A stretch of DNA of 64,000 nucleotides from Avena insularis (taxonomy: Eukaryota; Streptophyta; Magnoliopsida; Poales; Poaceae), in the NCBI GenBank assembly GCA_023614405.1, contig CM042685.1, forward strand, positions 237,563,661 through 237,627,660, in the 5' to 3' direction. Positions within the stretch are counted from its first letter, which is position 1, and each line of letters opens with the position of its first letter. The notes under the pieces are model-generated. The model was given only the letters and a program-made list of their open reading frames with translations. It was not told where the DNA came from and did no database searches. Below, in pieces: positions 59,985 through 64,000 of the stretch. Made by a program: the position numbers and the translations under genes.

Positions 59985-61035
59985 GTGGAGAAAGAGGCAG
60001 AGATTGACGACCTCCTGAAGCATTTAGACCTGCGTGATGATGAGCTCGAGGAGGTGGTGATTGGTGTGAAGGAGGCGAAGGAATATCAAATGGACGCACG
60101 ATGGCTGGCGATTGCGAAAGTCCATACTAACAGATCCTTCAGCGCTGATGCGCTTTTCGGGAAGATGAAGGTGATATGGAACCTTTCTCGCGATCCGATC
60201 TGCAGGGAGGCTGGGGAGAACCTGTTTGTGTTCTAGATGCATTGTTTGGGAGACTGGAAGAAGGTTGTGCATCAAGGGCCTTGGACATTCCACGGTGGGG
60301 CTATTCTGATTGACGACTATGATGGAAAGGATGATCCAGAGAAAATATCCTTTGGTGGTCTGTATGTTTGGGCACAAATTCATGGAATCCTGGAGTTATA
60401 CATGAAACCTGCAGTGGTCGATGACCTAGCTTGCCGTATTGGGAAGACTAAGAAGGTGCATATGACCCCAAAATTGTTCTGTGAGGAGGATTATGTCTGA
60501 ATTCGAGTGATGATCAAGGTCCACAGCAGCCTAAAATGCGTTGTCAGTCTAAATTTAGAAGGCGAGGGTAAGAAGTGGCTATTTGTCAACTATGAGAAAG
60601 TTCCTTTCTTCTGTAAACATTGTGGGCTGATTGGCCATAACCACGAGTAGTGCGACGACGGTGTCTGGTCAGACAAGGAGCTGCAGTATGGTGATTTTAT
60701 GCTAGACATGCGTCGGGCTAATCCACCCTCCGGACTGACAGGTTTTGCCTCGGCCGCGGTGGCTCGAAGCGGAAGGAGTCATGAGCTACCAGCCGTGCAA
60801 GCGGTCTTCGACTGATGCAGAGCTGGATGATAATGTGGACGATCTAAAGGACTCAGCGACTAGCCCGATGAAAAGCATTCCAATGGACGAAGGCGACGAG
60901 GAGCGTGATATGTCGAGTGCTAAAAAGACCATCGATTTTGAGTCAACGGAACTAACATGTACCAAGGATTCAGAGACTCTTGGCATGAATACCATGAAGG
61001 TTCCCCCTCCTCCCCCAACATGCACTAATCCATAA
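59985..61035 (+). pseudogene. LINE ORF1: DUF4283-like domain and CCHC knuckle
   Basis: In one frame, with stops at about 60234, 60498 and 60648: MEKEAEIDDLLKHLDL, FSADALFGKMKVIWNL, VHQGPWTFHGGAILI and KVPFFCKHCGLIGHNH followed by a stop where the last Cys of the knuckle should follow. This is the DUF4283 plus zf-CCHC_4 order of plant L1 ORF1, an RNA-binding protein. The acidic tail continues in another frame at 60745-61035. Confidence 0.8.
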
Positions 61036-61101
61036 GACCGCTCGAAACTGAGGAAGACAAATAACACAAATGACTTGGCAACATCGGTGGCTTCCAGTGC
61101 G

Positions 61102-62205
61102 GAGGACCGCCGGGCCCAATGACGACCTTAAGCTGGAACGGTCATGGCTTGGGGCAGGCTGTGACTGTTCAAGAACTAGTCTATCTAGTGCAGACTTACA
61201 AGCCCTGCTTAGTTTTCATCTATCAGACTAGGCAAAGCAAAGTGAGAGTGGAAAAATTGAGATCCAGACTAGGTATGAAGGGTTTCTTTCAAGCTAAAGA
61301 TGAGGGGAAAGATGGTGGTATTGCATTGTATTGGTTGGAAGAGGTGAACGTTGATATGCTTTCCTTCAGTACCCACCATATTGACACTCATATCAGCGGA
61401 GGCCACTTTGATCACATGTGGCGAGGAACCTTTGTGTATGGGGAGCCAAAACCTTCTGATCGCCACAAGATCTGGACTAATATTCGGGATATCAAACCTA
61501 ATACTGATAAACCTTGGTTAATGATAGGAGATTTCAACGAGGCAATATGGCAGTAAGAACACTTCTCTAGGACAACTCGGCTGGAGAGGCTCATGCATGA
61601 TTTTCGTGAGGTTCTGTCACACCGTGATCTTCACGATGTGTGCTTTATTGGACTACCTTGGACCTTTGCTAATAAGAAAAAAGGTGATCGTACTTTTAAA
61701 GTTCGTCTGGACCTAGTAGTGGCCTCTCCTGCCTGGTCTGCTATGTTCCCTGAGCATCGGTTGCGTCATCTTGCCTCATCTCGCTCTGACCACTGCCCGA
61801 TTTTACTATCGGGGATGTTGTCTCTAATGTTCGGGTAGATTGACCTATTCGCGGGTACAAAATTGTTTGGGAAAGGGAACCAACCTTGTCAGCGGTGGTG
61901 GAGGAGGCGTGGTCCAAACGTTTCCCTATCTCTGACTTGGGAGATGTGGAAACCTCTGTGAGTTCAATGATGACAAGTCTTTATGCATGGAGGAGGGAGC
62001 ACTTCAAATCAGTTCCGAGAGAGATTGAGAAAAAAAGATCAGAGCTTGAGGCCTTGCAAGCATCCAACGATGATGATAGTGTGGCTGCCGGACGGGTTTG
62101 GAAAAAGAGATGGACGAACTCTTGTACCGTGAGGAGATTCATTAGATGCAACATTACAGGAGCTACGCGAAGGGGACCATGATACCAAGTACTTTCACAG
62201 GCCGG
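61102..62205 (+). pseudogene. LINE ORF2: endonuclease domain, truncated
   Basis: Endonuclease/exonuclease/phosphatase motifs in order: LSWNGHGLGQAVTVQELVYL, FIYQTRQSKVRVEKL (family has CETR), GGIALYWLEEVNVDM, WLMIGDFNEAIWQ, LPWTFANKKKGD, RLDLVVASPAW and SSRSDHCPILL. A stop at 61554 and a shift near 61850 break it. Its last readable part (about 62110-62205) leads toward the RT, which is absent. Confidence 0.85.
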
Positions 62206-62208
62206 AGT

Positions 62209-64000
62209 TGTAGGGGTTCGTAGCATGGAAAACAAAAAAATTCTATCGCATGAACACACACAAGCCAAGATCTAATCTACTAGATCGGTGCAACGAGTTG
62301 ATAGAGTACTAACCCTCGAAGATCCAAAGCGTTTAACGAGATTGGATTCTCGTGGTTGATGCGGTCGTTCACTTGCCGATCTCAAGATCGTGAAGACGAT
62401 CCTTCCGGCGCCGCGTTTCGCAGTGCTTCCGTAGTCGGTCACACGTTCGGTACTCGATGAAGACCTTCCTCTCCCTTGTTCTAGCAGGTAGCGGAGGTTG
62501 TAGATCTCCTCTTGATTCCAGCAGCACGACGGCGTGGTGATGCAACGGATGAGTAGATCCCGCAAGGCTTCGCCTAAGCCGGAGCGAGTATGGTGGATTT
62601 AGAGAGGCCTTGGAAACTAGGGTTTAGAGTCCAATGGGTGGAGGTGGCCGGTGGCTAGGGCAGTGCTAGGTGGCGGCGACTTGAGGAGGCTCTATGGTGG
62701 CGGTGGTTTAGAGGGGGCAGCCAGCCTAGGGTTTGTGTTGTGTGGCAAGGGGCGCCCCTCCCCTCCTTTTATGGGAGGGACAGGCAGCAAGGGGGGAGGG
62801 GAGTCCTGCCCCAACTCCTCTTCATGGCCGGTGGCAAGGGAGGGAGGGGAAACCTTCCTCCACTAGGTTTCCTCCTATCCCTCCACTTGGTTTAACTTTC
62901 AATGTTGGGATTTGACTTTTCAAATTGGAGTTTGACTATTCAAACTAGAATTTGATTATTTCTCTTCCCATTGACCAGCCAAGTGACCTAGGACATGATG
63001 CAACCATTCCACATTGGTATGACACATTCATGTACCCTTCCCTCTCCTGAGTGGTGGACCTTCTAGACCCCTCTAGAAGATTCCGGTGAAAACACCGAAA
63101 ACATTTCCGAACCCTAGAATTGGACTTTCCTTATATGAATCTTATTCTCCAGACCATTCTGGATCTCCTCGTGATGTCCTGGATCCAATACAAGACTCCA
63201 AACAACATTCGGTCTCCAACTCATTACCATATCTACTAAACAACATCAAATCCTTAAGTGTGTCTCTCTACGGTTCATGAATTATGCAGACATGACCGAG
63301 ACACTTCTCCGGTCAATAACCAATAGAGGAATCTGGAAATTCATATGGCTCCCACATATTTATATGATTACTTCGTGAACGAATGAACCATTTACATACG
63401 ATACCAATTTCCCTTTGTCTTGCGATACTTTAGTTATCCGAGGTTTGATCATCGGTATCTCCGCATACCTAGTTCAACCTCGTTACTGATAAGTACTCTT
63501 TACTCATTCTGTGATATGTGATCCCTTGTGATCTAGTCACATGCTTGCAAGCCAATTGGATGACATTCCACCGAGAGGGCACATAGTATATCTATCTATC
63601 GTATGGATGGACAAACCCCACTCTTGATCCATGTTCCTCAACGCATACTTTCATAATACTCAATGCCACATTTATAACCACCCAGTTACGAAGTGGTGTT
63701 TGATGTTATCAAAGCATCCATCCGGTGACGGTGATTAACATGATCTCATGGTCGACGGATTTAGGTTACTATGTATTTGAAAGCTTATAGCAAACGAACT
63801 ATTGAATGTCTTGATCTTATGTTATGCTTAACTATAGGAGCGTGTCCATCACATCATTTTCCTAATGATATGACCTTGTTATTAATAACATCCAATGTTC
63901 ATGATCTAGAAACCATAATCATCAATTAATCAACAAGCTAGTATTACAAGAGGCTTACTATGGACTATTACATGTTTACAAAACACACAAGTATTAATGT
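62209..64000 (-). mobile_element. BARE/Angela-like copia LTR (partial, minus strand)
   Basis: On the minus strand the LTR ends ...CATGCTACGAACCCCTACA at 62209, like the 3' end of BARE/Angela/WIS LTRs. Phrases known from that group are seen: AATGATGTGATGGACA, GTAACTGGGTGGTTATAA and GTGTCTCGGTCATGTCTGCA. The LTR start is not reached by 64000, so the element continues to the right. Frames at 62651-62915 and 63086-63280 are inside the LTR and not genes. The flank GGAGT (62204-62208) should be one copy of the target duplication. Confidence 0.75.

Larger units (their letters stand above)
59735..62208 (+). mobile_element. L1-type LINE, cut at the right by an LTR element
   Basis: A 5' leader near 59735-59980, then decayed ORF1 (59985 to about 61035) and the endonuclease half of ORF2 (about 61102-62205). 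The RT half is missing because a copia LTR begins at 62209; it may continue beyond the window. Confidence 0.8.

Noticed and set aside
62651..63280. Frames of 60-71 codons near the right edge
   Set aside because: All lie in the BARE/Angela-like LTR and show no domain.

Overview
The window looks like nuclear DNA of a large-genome grass, most likely a Triticeae species (wheat, barley or Aegilops group). The evidence is copia and gypsy-type LTR retrotransposons nested inside one another, Stowaway and Tourist/Harbinger-type MITEs, plant L1 and RTE LINE remnants, a BARE/Angela-like LTR at the right edge, and one host gene with many GT-AG introns. The species is inferred from repeat style and not proven.

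Left part (1-24081): a decayed plus-strand Ty1/copia element of the SIRE/Maximus type fills the flank; its 5' end lies outside the window. It has integrase, reverse transcriptase and RNase H remnants (1-2798), an extra downstream ORF (about 3898-4704), a polypurine tract (14662-14675) and a 3' LTR (14676-15822 plus 23923-24081). Two other retroelements interrupt it. A minus-strand copia element that keeps gag but shows no pol (4705 to about 14596) sits in the extra ORF. An element with two LTRs of about 3.65 kb and only 786 bp of internal DNA (15823-23917) sits in the 3' LTR, flanked by a perfect 5-bp duplication GTGTA.

Middle-left (24082-31640): an L1-type LINE is split in two (zinc-binding end at 24082-24342, RNase H end at about 30150-30990). 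About 5.8 kb of other DNA lies between: a Tourist-like MITE, an AT-rich stretch with unassigned gene-like pieces, and a Stowaway-type element.

Centre (31808-57547, minus strand): one host gene, NOT1, the scaffold of the CCR4-NOT mRNA deadenylation complex. I assembled 51 exons, all with GT-AG borders and compatible phases. They add up to 7146 nt (2381 codons plus stop) with no internal stop. Its introns hold many transposons, including a Stowaway interrupted by a Harbinger-like element that is itself interrupted by a hAT-like element with an 8-bp duplication. A probable solo copia LTR with its own TATA box, in the same orientation as the gene, lies about 294 bp upstream of the start codon.

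Right part (58806-64000): an unassigned GC-rich stretch, a decayed L1-type LINE (about 59735-62208) with ORF1 and the endonuclease part of ORF2, and a minus-strand BARE/Angela-like LTR that cuts ORF2 and runs out of the window.

I see no CRISPR array, operon, rRNA or tRNA gene, and nothing I can defend as a new multigene system. The strongest unusual signals are the solo LTR at the NOT1 promoter, the gag-only copia element, the near-palindromic repeats shared by the LTR and 3' region of the outer copia element, and the three-deep DNA transposon nest.
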